From Streptomyces sp. CB01635 (lineage in GTDB: Bacteria > Actinomycetota > Actinomycetes > Streptomycetales > Streptomycetaceae): a DNA stretch of 64,000 bases. Under the pieces are notes generated by a model that was not told where the DNA came from, ran no database searches, and saw only the letters and a program-made list of their open reading frames with translations. This document shows, in pieces, positions 34,523 to 42,745 of this stretch. Every line of letters starts with the position of its first letter. The first letter of the stretch is position 1. A program made the translations under genes and the position numbers. The DNA lies in NCBI RefSeq assembly GCF_002803065.1, contig NZ_NNBL01000004.1:129831-193830 (forward strand), in the 5' to 3' direction.

Positions 34523-35560
34523 ATGTACCGCAAGGACGCAGGCCGCGTACGCGGTGTCGGCGCCTGGGGGGTGAGGGCGGGAGCGGCGGCCGTGGGGGCG
34601 GCGCTGCTGGTGTCCGGTTGTTCCTCCGGGGACGGCAAGGACAAGAACGGCTCACCGTCACCCGTGAAACAGCAGCCGAAGGGGTCCGACCCGTACTGGG
34701 TCAACCCGGACGGCAGCGCAGCCAAGCAGGTCGCCGCCTACGAGAGGTCCGGCAAGAACGACGACGCCGAGCAGATCCGGAAGATAGCCGAGCAGCCGAG
34801 CGGCGAGTGGATCCTCCCGGAGAACGCGGAGGACCAGGCCCGGGGCTACACCGAGGCGGCCGACAAGGCCGACCGGGACGCCCTGCTCGTGCTCTACAAC
34901 ATCCCGCACCGCGACTGCGGCCAGTTCTCCAAGGGCGGCGCGGCCGACGGGAACCAGTACCGGGCGTTCATCGACAGTGTCGCCAAGGGCATCGGCGACC
35001 GGCACGCGACGGTGATCCTGGAGCCGGACGCCGTGCAGCACATGGTGGACAACTGCACGCCGGAGGAGTTCCACGAGGAGCGCTACGACCTCCTCAAGGG
35101 CGCTGTCGGCAAGCTCAAGTCGCTGCAGAACACGACGGTTTACCTCGACGCGGGGAACGCCGGCTGGGGCAAGCCGGACCAGATCTTCCAGCCGCTCCAG
35201 TGGTCCGGCATCGACCAGGCCGACGGCTTCTCGGTCAACGTGTCGAACTTCTACACCACCGAGGACTCCGTGAAGTACGGCAAGGAGCTCTCGGCGAAGG
35301 TCGGCAACAAGCCGTTCGTCATCGACACCAGCCGCAACGGGAACGGGCCCTACACGGGCGGCGATCCGGACCAGCGCTGGTGCAACCCGCCCGGCCGTGC
35401 GCTGGGCGAGGAGCCCGGCACCAAGACCGGCGACCCCCTGGTCAAGGCGTACCTGTGGGTCAAGCGGCCCGGCGAGTCGGACGGCGGCTGCAAGGGCGGT
35501 CCGAAGGCGGGCGCCTGGTGGCCGGAGTACGCGATCGGTCTCGCCAAGGCCAGTAAGTAG
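34523..35560 (+). CDS. cslZ: Glycoside hydrolase family 6 lipoprotein CslZ
   Basis: A 345-residue GH6 endoglucanase-type enzyme. The signal peptide ends in a lipobox LLVSGCSS, so it is tethered outside the membrane. GH6 signatures are VILEPDAV (catalytic-region Asp), DAGNAGWGK, NVSNFY, DTSRNGNGP and LWVKRPGESDG. It faces glxA and cslA tail to tail. In S. coelicolor and S. lividans this three-gene locus makes a beta-glucan at hyphal tips that is needed for attachment and morphogenesis; CslZ probably trims or releases the chain. Locus identity rests on gene order and content. Confidence 0.88.
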   Translation: MYRKDAGRVRGVGAWGVRAGAAAVGAALLVSGCSSGDGKDKNGSPSPVKQQPKGSDPYWVNPDGSAAKQVAAYERSGKNDDAEQIRKIAEQPSGEWILPENAEDQARGYTEAADKADRDALLVLYNIPHRDCGQFSKGGAADGNQYRAFIDSVAKGIGDRHATVILEPDAVQHMVDNCTPEEFHEERYDLLKGAVGKLKSLQNTTVYLDAGNAGWGKPDQIFQPLQWSGIDQADGFSVNVSNFYTTEDSVKYGKELSAKVGNKPFVIDTSRNGNGPYTGGDPDQRWCNPPGRALGEEPGTKTGDPLVKAYLWVKRPGESDGGCKGGPKAGAWWPEYAIGLAKASK

Positions 35561-35582
35561 GGCCGGCGGCAGGGAAAGCAGC

Positions 35583-35616
35583 AAGGGGGTGCGGGGCTTC
35601 GGCCCCGCACCCCCTT
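35583..35616. terminator. 15-bp hairpin with UUCG tetraloop
   Basis: Arms 35583-35597 and 35602-35616 are perfectly complementary and close on TTCG, an extra-stable tetraloop. The stem starts AAGGGGGTGCGGGGC and is flanked by A/T pairs, so it can work in both directions between the convergent cslZ and glxA genes. Confidence 0.9.
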
Positions 35617-35628
35617 ACGTACGTTCCC

Positions 35629-37566
35629 CTACGGCACGTGCACCCACTGCGCCTTGCTGGGCGTGCCCTGATCGTCCGTCACGAACAGCATGTACCAGCC
35701 CGACTCGACCAGGCTGCGGTCATTCGGGACGGTCACCGTGACGCTGTCCTTCGACTTCTTCAGGTCGAGGGCGATCGACGTCTGGTCGACGTCCGTGACG
35801 TGCGTGGACGCGCTCGGCCTGATCAGCCGGGCCGTCCTGATCGCCGTCGCGTGGTCCGACCCGTACGTCGCCGTGCCGCCGCGCGCGACGGTCTTCGTGC
35901 CGCCGCTGAGCGTCGGCCGCGAGTCCTGGTAGAGATACGGCGGCGTGTAGATCTCGATGCGCTGCTCGAAGACGCCGGGCTTGGTGTTCGCCTTGTCGGC
36001 GTAGAGCGAGTCCGAGCCGAAGAACATCACGCGGCCGTCGGGCAGCAGGATCGAGCCCGAGTGGTAGTTGCGGCCGACGAGCGGGTCGGCGACGCGCTTG
36101 AACGTGTTGGTCTTCACGTCGTACAGCCGCGCCTGGTGGATGTTCGAGTCGCCTCGGCCGCGGTAGTCCTCCGAGCCGCCGGACACCAGGACCGTGTCGT
36201 CGGGGAGCGTGGAGGACTGCGGATAGCGCGTGCCCTTCTCCAGCTCGGGGCCGTCGACGAACTTCGGGTCCCTGGCCTTCAGGTCGACGATCCGCGTCCT
36301 GCGGCTCGACTCCTTGGACTCGCCGACCCCGCCACCGCCGACCACCATGTAGCGCTGGTCCTGTGCCGGCGGCAGCTCGACCGTGCCGGCGGTCTCCATC
36401 AGCTTCGGGTCGCTCAGCCCGGGGATCTTCCGGAACTTGTTGGTCTCGAGGTCCCAGATACCGGGCGTGCGGCCGACGTTGTCGGGCCCGTAGCCCGCGT
36501 TGGCTCCCGAGTAGAAGATCTTCCCGTTCTCCATCTGGAAGAGGGCCGGGTAGGTCGGGAACTGGCGGATCCCCTTGGTGTACGTCCACTTCTTGGTCTT
36601 CGGGTCGTACGTCTCGTTCTTGCCGGGGACGAGCTGGCCGATGTCGTCGAGCCCGGAGACCGAGAGGACCTTGCCGTCCGAGAGCGTGGTCAGCGTCGGG
36701 TACCAGCGCGCCTCGTTCATCGGGTCGACCTTGATGTACTTCTCGGCGACCGGGTCGAACTCGTAGCTGTCCCTGATCCCCTGGAAGTCCTTCTTGTCGA
36801 GGGCGAGCTTCTGCGCGATGCCGTAGACGTTGCGTGCGTCGGCGCCCTTGAGGCCCTGCACGCGGTAGTTGTCCTGCGTGCCCGTCTCGTACTTCGTACC
36901 GCTCTTCTGCGCCTCGACGTAGACCCGGCGGATACCTGGGTCGTTGCGCAGGAACTTGCCCGTATTGGGGTCGAAGACCTTCTTCGCCCGCTCGATGGTG
37001 ATGTTCTCGCTGGTGACGAAGGTCTTGCCGTTCTCCTTGCCGGTGAACCTGGACCCCTTGGGGATCGTCTTCGGCTCGTCCGGGTCCTCGTTGTGGACGA
37101 TCATCAGGCCGCCGGCCTTGGTGACGTCGCCCTTCAGCTTCTCGTAGCTCTTGGTGCCGCCCGCGATGAGCAGATTGCCGTTGGCCAGCTGGGTGTGGCC
37201 CGTGCAGAACAGGTCGGTGGGCGTGGGGATCTTCTTGATCGTCCCCTTCACCGGGTCCCACAGCCGGGTGTCGAACTTCTTCGCGTCGAAGTTGTCCTGG
37301 TTGTTCCCGGAGCCGGCCACGAGCAGGATCTTGCCGGTGTGCAGCAGGGCGGCGTGGATGGTGTTCTGCCGGTACTCCTTGGGGAACTCGACGATGTCCC
37401 ACTTGCCGTTCTCGGCCTTGTACTCGGGTTTGTTGATCTTGTAGTCGTGGTACTTGGCCGACCCGAACCGGTAGAGCCACGGCCCGTTCATCCCGGCAAG
37501 CGCTAGCACCACCACCGAGCCGATGGCTATGCGTCGGGCACGGCGGCGGCTGGCACCGTCTTTCAC
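35629..37566 (-). CDS. glxA: Galactose-oxidase-like copper radical oxidase GlxA
   Basis: A 645-residue membrane-anchored oxidase with an N-terminal helix (residues 12-32), kelch-like repeats and a C-terminal DUF1929 domain. The cofactor residues fall where they are known in S. lividans GlxA: Cys in LFCTGHTQ near 120, then Trp-Tyr in ARWYPTL near 288-289, for the Tyr-Cys cross-link and stacking Trp. Copper-ligand histidines lie in NYHSGS near 499 and STHVTDVDQ near 588. It oxidises a glycan made by CslA and is needed for its surface display. The GTG start overlaps the cslA stop (GTGA). Confidence 0.93.
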   Translation of the reverse strand: MKDGASRRRARRIAIGSVVVLALAGMNGPWLYRFGSAKYHDYKINKPEYKAENGKWDIVEFPKEYRQNTIHAALLHTGKILLVAGSGNNQDNFDAKKFDTRLWDPVKGTIKKIPTPTDLFCTGHTQLANGNLLIAGGTKSYEKLKGDVTKAGGLMIVHNEDPDEPKTIPKGSRFTGKENGKTFVTSENITIERAKKVFDPNTGKFLRNDPGIRRVYVEAQKSGTKYETGTQDNYRVQGLKGADARNVYGIAQKLALDKKDFQGIRDSYEFDPVAEKYIKVDPMNEARWYPTLTTLSDGKVLSVSGLDDIGQLVPGKNETYDPKTKKWTYTKGIRQFPTYPALFQMENGKIFYSGANAGYGPDNVGRTPGIWDLETNKFRKIPGLSDPKLMETAGTVELPPAQDQRYMVVGGGGVGESKESSRRTRIVDLKARDPKFVDGPELEKGTRYPQSSTLPDDTVLVSGGSEDYRGRGDSNIHQARLYDVKTNTFKRVADPLVGRNYHSGSILLPDGRVMFFGSDSLYADKANTKPGVFEQRIEIYTPPYLYQDSRPTLSGGTKTVARGGTATYGSDHATAIRTARLIRPSASTHVTDVDQTSIALDLKKSKDSVTVTVPNDRSLVESGWYMLFVTDDQGTPSKAQWVHVP

Positions 37567-39488
37567 TTGTTACGTCCCCCCAGGGAGATCTGCATGGTCT
37601 GGTCGTTGCCCCCGTCTGCGGCCCATGCGGGCTTCTGCTGCGGCACGCTGTGCGGCTGCGGATGTGGCGGCCCGGACGTCTCGGCGGCGGGCGGCTTCGG
37701 CTTCTTCCTGTCCTGGCGCAGCATGTACCGCCAGGCGAACATCGGCAGCGCCGTGATCAGCAGGGCGAAGCAGGCCCAAGTGATCATCGCCGGGTGCGAG
37801 TGCCCGTACACGAAGCCGGCGGCGATCGACCCGGCGAAGACGAGGATGAAGTACCAGTGGTAGCGGAAGGTGCCGAACCACCGGTCGGGGCTGGCCGAGT
37901 CGCCCTTGGGCGTGACGACGAACTTGCTCTTGCGGCGCAGCACCGCGTCGAACAGGGCCTTCGCGTACAGCGGCGCGGACAGCGCGGACATCACCATGCC
38001 GGCCACACCGCCGGAGCCCTCGGGCTCGTGCGGCGAGACGTTGTGCCGGCGGTTCCAGATGTAGAGGCCGATCTGCAGCGCCGATGCGTTGCCGTACAGC
38101 ATCAGCCAGATGGTCGGGTCGATGTTCACGCCGGACGCGCCGAGACCGAGGAACAGGGCGCAACTCAGCGCCGCCAGAATCCAGTTCATGGCGGACATCG
38201 GGTAGAAGATGATCATCATCGTGTAGTTGAAGAGCTTGCTCGGCGGGAGCGAGAAGAAGCCCTTCCAGTACTGCTTGAGGATGGTCTCGTACGTGCCACG
38301 CGACCAGCGCATCTGCTGCGTGAAGAAGTCCGTCCAGGCGCTCGGGCCCTCACCCACGGCGAGCACGTCCGGCGTGTACACGGACCGCCACTTCCTGCCG
38401 GTGGCAGGGTTCTTGGCGCGGTGGATCTCGAAACCGGTCGCCATGTCCTCGGTGATCGAGTCGTACAGACCGCCGATCTGCTTGAGGGTCTTGATACGGA
38501 CCGCGTTCGACGTGCCGACGAACATCGGGGCGCCGTAGGCGTTGCCCGCGCGCTGGATCAGAGCGTGGAAGAGGAACTGCTGCGACTCGGCGGCCTTGGT
38601 GACGAAGTTGTCGTAGTTGCCGTACACCTGGGGGCCGATGACGAAGCCGACGTCCGGGTCGCGGAAGAAACCGAGCATCCGCTCCAGGTAGTTGGGCAGC
38701 GGCACATGGTCGGTGTCGACGGAGGCGAAGTAGTCGTAGTCGTCGCCGTGCGCGTCCAGCCAGGCGTTGTAGTTGCCGTGCTTGGTCTTGGCGCGGTGCG
38801 GGCCCTTGGCCTGGTTCCACCGCGCGACGCCCTTGCGGGAGAAGTGGTGCACGCCGAGGCGCTCGCAGACCGCCTTCACCTCGGGGTCGTCGCCCTCGTC
38901 GAGGAGCCAGATGTGCAGCAGGCCCCGGTGGCGCAGCTTGACCGCCGCCTCCAGGGTCTTCGTGACCATCTCGATCGGCTCCTTGCCGGGCACGAACGAG
39001 GTCAGGAACGCGACTCTCGTGCCGGTCTCGGGCACCACCGGGATCGGGTCACGGGCGACGAGCGTGGCGTGCGCGTTCGACAGCACGTTCATGCAGCGGA
39101 AGAACTCGATCAGGCCGATCGACACCAGCATCACGACGTCGAGCGCGGGCAGGAAGTCGTACGCCGGGTAGTCCCGCTGCGTCCAGTGCTCGGGCTGGAG
39201 CAGCCAGAAGAGGAGCACGAGGGAGAGCAGCGGCGCGGCGCCCAGCATCAGCGCGGCCCGCAGCCGGTGCGGCTCCTGCGAGAGCAGCGAGCGGTACTGC
39301 ACCTTGTACGGCTTGCCGGGTTCGGGCTGGGTCAGCGGGCCCGCGAGCCGGCTGTAGTGCTCGTAGTCGTAGCGCGGCAGGGCCTTCTTGATGCGCCGGA
39401 AGCCGCCGGTGCGATGCGGCGGCACGCGTAGCTGGGTGGTCTGGGACGGATCGAAGTTCTGCCGGGCGCCCGTCGGCGTCGACGTCAT
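37563..39488 (-). CDS. cslA: Cellulose synthase-like glycosyltransferase CslA
   Basis: A 641-residue processive GT2 enzyme. Two membrane helices (about 78-95 and 110-128) precede the cytosolic catalytic domain, followed by about five more helices that form the export channel. Catalytic motifs are DEGDD, DTDH (near 257), SITEDMATG (near 346, base Asp) and QQMRWSRG (near 393). It polymerises a beta-linked glycan, probably from a UDP-sugar, at hyphal tips, and works together with GlxA. It is first in the cslA-glxA pair. Confidence 0.93.
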   Translation of the reverse strand: MTSTPTGARQNFDPSQTTQLRVPPHRTGGFRRIKKALPRYDYEHYSRLAGPLTQPEPGKPYKVQYRSLLSQEPHRLRAALMLGAAPLLSLVLLFWLLQPEHWTQRDYPAYDFLPALDVVMLVSIGLIEFFRCMNVLSNAHATLVARDPIPVVPETGTRVAFLTSFVPGKEPIEMVTKTLEAAVKLRHRGLLHIWLLDEGDDPEVKAVCERLGVHHFSRKGVARWNQAKGPHRAKTKHGNYNAWLDAHGDDYDYFASVDTDHVPLPNYLERMLGFFRDPDVGFVIGPQVYGNYDNFVTKAAESQQFLFHALIQRAGNAYGAPMFVGTSNAVRIKTLKQIGGLYDSITEDMATGFEIHRAKNPATGRKWRSVYTPDVLAVGEGPSAWTDFFTQQMRWSRGTYETILKQYWKGFFSLPPSKLFNYTMMIIFYPMSAMNWILAALSCALFLGLGASGVNIDPTIWLMLYGNASALQIGLYIWNRRHNVSPHEPEGSGGVAGMVMSALSAPLYAKALFDAVLRRKSKFVVTPKGDSASPDRWFGTFRYHWYFILVFAGSIAAGFVYGHSHPAMITWACFALLITALPMFAWRYMLRQDRKKPKPPAAETSGPPHPQPHSVPQQKPAWAADGGNDQTMQISLGGRNK

Positions 39489-40024
39489 GAGTCATTCCCC
39501 CCGCACGCAAGTCACTGCGTGGTCGTCGGTCATCCGTCCGGTTCGGTCCCCCTCGACCTTGCCGGACGTGTCAGTGGCAGGCCACCATCCCCCGTCTAAG
39601 ACTGAGACGACGGCCTTCCGGTTGCATGATGCCCCCCTCGGCATCGCTTCATGAACGGGGCCCCCACCCCTGAATCGAGCGCAACCGGCGCTGGCCGAGT
39701 GCCGGCCCCAACTGCCGTGTACCGCCTGCCTCATCGGAGCCAATTGCTCCAGGACAGGGTTCTACGCACCTCATCATGATCGCAAGGGCGATACGAAGCG
39801 AAACAAGCTGTTTACCGGTCATACGCGCGATTTGGTGCGTCTGTTGGGGCGGATGGGGCGCGCCGGCGTCACCCACGGGGCGCGCGCCGGGGGCTCAGGT
39901 GTTGCGCATCGGGCGCGCGCCGGAGCGTTCGCCGGGGGTGCTTGCGGGGGTGCCTGCCAGGGTGCTCGCCGAGGTGGTGAGGTGTTGCTCGCGGGGCGCT
40001 CGCCGCGGGCCTCCGCCGGGGTGC
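39489..40024. other. Intergenic region upstream of cslA with 47-nt repeats
   Basis: The 536 bases contain the cslA leader and probable promoter near 39500-39830, with lower GC. From about 39890 the sequence becomes GC-rich and repetitive (see the repeat entry). No credible gene was found on either strand. Confidence 0.55.
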
Positions 40025-40074
40025 TCAGGTGCTGCTCGCGGGGCGCTCGCCGCGCGTGTCCGCCGGGGTGCTCA
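39898..40074. repeat. Imperfect 47-nt tandem repeats at the 3' end of the FadR-type gene
   Basis: Two adjacent units, 39981-40027 and 40028-40074, are nearly identical over 47 bases and each begin GGTGYTGCTCGCGGGGCGCT. A diverged, equally long unit starts at 39898. The last unit overlaps the C-terminal codons and stop of the regulator gene, so the protein tail (STPADTRGERPASST) is repeat-derived. Confidence 0.75.
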
Positions 40075-40735
40075 GCCGGGCGCGGATGTCGCCGAAGTGC
40101 TCCCTTATGGCGCGCTCCGCCCGCAGCGGGTCGCCGGAGCGCACCGCGTCGACGATCTCGCGGTGCTGGAGTCCGGTGACCTTCGGGTCGTGCGGGATGG
40201 CGACGAGGTCGGTGCGCACGCGGTGGAAGGCGTCCCAGAACGCCTCCATGACCTCGCCGAGCAGCGGGTTCCCGAGGCCGCGGTAGAGCGTTGCGTGGAA
40301 GGCACGGTCGGTGCCCGGGCTCACGGCGCCGTCGGCTGCGGCCTCGGTGTCCATGCGGTCGACGAGGGCGTCCAGTTCGGCGAGGTCGGCGTCGGGGACG
40401 CGTCCGGCGAGGCGGGCGATGAGGCCGGTCTCGACGGCCTCGCGCAGTTCGAGGAGTTGGAGCAGGCTGTCCTCGCCGCGGTAGTGCCCGGCGACGGTGC
40501 GGAAGGTGAGCCCCTCGATCATGGGGGCCATGGACATCGGCCCGACGTATGTGCCGAAGCCGTGCCGGATCTCCACGATGCCCATCGCCTGGAGAGCCTT
40601 GAGCGCCTCGCGCACGGAGTTCCGGCTGACGCCGAGGAGCTCCATCAACTCGGGCTCGGTGGGCAGGGAGGCACCGGAGGGAAGCCGCCGGTCGATGATG
40701 AGCTTTTTGATCCGCTCCTGGAGGTCGCGCGCCAT
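40025..40735 (-). CDS. FadR/GntR family transcriptional regulator (FCD domain)
   Basis: A 236-residue regulator. The winged HTH lies at residues 5-70 (LPTEPELMELLGVSRNSVRE), and an all-helical FCD ligand domain follows from about 90 to 220, with the usual metal-binding histidines (RAFHATLYRG, QHREIVDAV). These proteins sense small carboxylates. The C-terminal 20 residues come from a 47-base tandem repeat and are probably not conserved. No linked target gene is evident; cslA is the next gene downstream but on the far side of a long gap. Confidence 0.85.
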   Translation of the reverse strand: MARDLQERIKKLIIDRRLPSGASLPTEPELMELLGVSRNSVREALKALQAMGIVEIRHGFGTYVGPMSMAPMIEGLTFRTVAGHYRGEDSLLQLLELREAVETGLIARLAGRVPDADLAELDALVDRMDTEAAADGAVSPGTDRAFHATLYRGLGNPLLGEVMEAFWDAFHRVRTDLVAIPHDPKVTGLQHREIVDAVRSGDPLRAERAIREHFGDIRARLSTPADTRGERPASST

Positions 40736-40821
40736 GGCCCCACGTTATCGGCAGGAACGGCGTCCGTACGCCCCCCGAACAGCAGAAAGACTCCCGCTTA
40801 CGCGGAGGGCCCGGCAATGGC

Positions 40822-40849
40822 GGATGCCCCTCGCTCTCGCGAGGGCATT
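40822..40849 (-). terminator. Hairpin after tRNA-Lys fragment
   Basis: An imperfect hairpin (TGCCCC-TCGC with GCGAGGGCA) copies the terminator found 150 bases away behind the intact tRNA-Lys, and here follows the tRNA fragment. Confidence 0.55.
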
Positions 40850-40860
40850 CGCTGTGTCTG

Positions 40861-40896
40861 TGCGCCGCCAGGGACTCGAACCCCGGACCCGCTGAT
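40861..40896 (-). pseudogene. tRNA-Lys 3' fragment (truncated copy)
   Basis: Thirty-six bases are identical to the discriminator, acceptor 3' strand, T arm, variable region and 3' anticodon stem of the intact tRNA-Lys gene 114 bases away. The identity stops after the anticodon-stem bases CTGAT. It has no 5' half, so it cannot be a functional tRNA. It could be an old attachment site or a duplication scar. Confidence 0.8.
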
Positions 40897-40968
40897 GCTG
40901 GGTCTTCCCGGGGGACGACCCCCGGACCCCCAGCCGCCTTCGCTGGGTCGGGGCGGGCCGGTAAATGG

Positions 40969-41000
40969 CGAATGCCCCCCACTCGCGTGGAGGGCATTCG
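40969..41000 (-). terminator. Terminator of tRNA-Lys
   Basis: A 14-base arm at 40969-40982 pairs with 40987-41000 with one mismatch around loop TCGC, starting nine bases past the tRNA 3' end. Confidence 0.75.
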
Positions 41001-41009
41001 CTGTGTCTG

Positions 41010-41083
41010 TGCGCCGCCAGGGACTCGAACCCCGGACCCGCTGATTAAGAGTCAGCTGCTCTAACCAACTGAGCTAGCGGCGC
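41010..41083 (-). tRNA. tRNA-Lys (anticodon CTT)
   Basis: The reverse strand folds as a 74-base cloverleaf: acceptor GCGCCGC/GCGGCGC, D arm GCTCAGTTGGTTAGAGC, anticodon loop CTCTTAA with CTT, T arm GGGGTTCGAGTCC. No CCA is encoded. An identical gene lies at 51613. Confidence 0.95.
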
Positions 41084-41269
41084 CTGCTGACCTGGAGAAC
41101 TCTACCTGAATCCCTGGGGTGCTCCGGACCACCACGCCTGTCCGTATCACCCTATTTGTTAGGTAAATGCATCATTTGGACCGTCAACATGCGATATCAC
41201 CGGAGAGTTGAGAGGCTTCCGTTTGTACTGATAGTTGGACATTTCATTCTGGAGTGTGAGGGGAATCGC

Positions 41270-42589
41270 ATGGAAGCTCCGGTGTTCGAGGAATTCGATC
41301 CTGCGAGCGACTGTGACTGCCCGGGGTGCCTTCGCTGGCGGCATGCCGCCGGGAGCTCCCCGTCGTCGCTGGCGATCGGGCTCGGTGGCCACCCCGCCGC
41401 CCACGGCGCCCGGCGCGCCCTCGTCCTCGCCGCCGCGGCCGGCACGGTCATCGGCGGCGCGCACACGGTGCCCGCCGTCGCGTCCGCCCACGGACCGGCC
41501 AGGCCGGGGCTGCCGTCCTCGGACGAGCCCCCGACCCCGCAGGGCGGTACGGGCCCGCTGCACGGACCGGCGGGCAGCCCGGCCACGCATCCGGGCCAGG
41601 TGACCGGACTGCCGGCCACGACCCGCGCGGCGATCATCAACCGGGCCAAGCTCTGGATCGCCGCCAAGGTGCCGTACAGCATGGTCAAGTTCTGGAGTGA
41701 CGGCTACCGGCAGGACTGCTCCGGCTTCGTCTCCATGGTGTGGAAGCTCGGCAGCAACGAATGGACCGGGAGTCTCAACAAATTCGGGACGCGCATCACG
41801 CGCGAGCAGCTCCAGCCCGGCGACATGCTGCTCTTCCACAATCCGGCGGACCCTCAGAAGGGCTCGCACGTCGTCATCTTCGGCGGCTGGACCGACTACA
41901 CGCACACCTACTACGTCGCGTACGAGCAGACGCCGCCCCGCACCCGCAAGCAGTCCACGCCCTATGCCTACTGGAGCAACTCGTCCCTCTATGTGCCCTA
42001 TCGCTACAAGGGGCTGAAGCAGGAGGAGATGGCGGTCGGCGGTTCGGCGTCGACGGAGTTCCCGGGCGTCAAGTCGTTCGGTCCCGGGGCGGACAGCGCG
42101 AACGTCACGCGGCTCGGGAAGATGCTCGTCGACCGGGGCGGCAGCCGTTTCTACACGACCGGGCCCGGACCGCGCTGGGGTGAGGCCGACCGGCTCGCCA
42201 CGCAGGCGTTCCAGCGCGCGCAGGGCTGGACCGGCGCGGAGGCCGACGGCCTGCCCGGCCCCAAGACCTGGGCCTATCTCGTCGGTGGCAAGGGCAAGGA
42301 CATCCGGCCCACCACCGGCGCCGCCGGCCACGGCTCCGCCGTGTCCAAGGTGCCTGCCTATCCCGGGCGCGGCATGTTCCGGCCGGGCGCGAGCAGCCCA
42401 TACGTCACCCAGCTCGGCAGGCAACTCGTGAAGAAGGGGTTCGGCAAGAACTACACGAAGGGCCCGGGGCCCCGCTGGGGCGAGGGCGACCGGCGGAGCG
42501 TCGAGGCGTTCCAGCGGTCCCAGGGCTGGCGCGGCGGTGCGGCCGACGGCTACCCGGGGCCCGAGACCTGGCGACGGCTCTTCTCGTGA
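41270..42589 (+). CDS. NlpC/P60-type peptidase with two peptidoglycan-binding domains
   Basis: A 439-residue cell-wall protein. A Cys-rich N-terminus (DCDCPGC) leads to a hydrophobic segment near residues 45-65, an NlpC/P60-like domain with the nucleophile in QDCSGFVSMVW and histidine in KGSHVVIFGGW, and two repeats (about 280-345 and 370-438) each containing GPGPRWGE and a QGW motif, typical of peptidoglycan-binding domains. The ATG has GAGGGG upstream. It probably cleaves wall peptides. The signal sequence is atypical, since about 45 residues precede the hydrophobic stretch. Confidence 0.8.
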   Translation: MEAPVFEEFDPASDCDCPGCLRWRHAAGSSPSSLAIGLGGHPAAHGARRALVLAAAAGTVIGGAHTVPAVASAHGPARPGLPSSDEPPTPQGGTGPLHGPAGSPATHPGQVTGLPATTRAAIINRAKLWIAAKVPYSMVKFWSDGYRQDCSGFVSMVWKLGSNEWTGSLNKFGTRITREQLQPGDMLLFHNPADPQKGSHVVIFGGWTDYTHTYYVAYEQTPPRTRKQSTPYAYWSNSSLYVPYRYKGLKQEEMAVGGSASTEFPGVKSFGPGADSANVTRLGKMLVDRGGSRFYTTGPGPRWGEADRLATQAFQRAQGWTGAEADGLPGPKTWAYLVGGKGKDIRPTTGAAGHGSAVSKVPAYPGRGMFRPGASSPYVTQLGRQLVKKGFGKNYTKGPGPRWGEGDRRSVEAFQRSQGWRGGAADGYPGPETWRRLFS

Positions 42590-42745
42590 TCGCCCACCGG
42601 CCGGCCGCCGGCGGGGCGTGAGGCCCCGCCGGCCGCACGCGGCCCCGGGGGTGCGCGGCGACTCGCCTCGCCGCACCCCCCGAACCCTCCGGCCCCGCCG
42701 GCCCGGAGGCCATCGCGGATGTACGGATCCAGCACGGAGGCAAGG

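Noticed and set aside
39898..40074. Regularly spaced repeats considered as a CRISPR array.
   Set aside because: The 47-base units are adjacent with no unique spacers and partly code for a protein; no cas genes are near.
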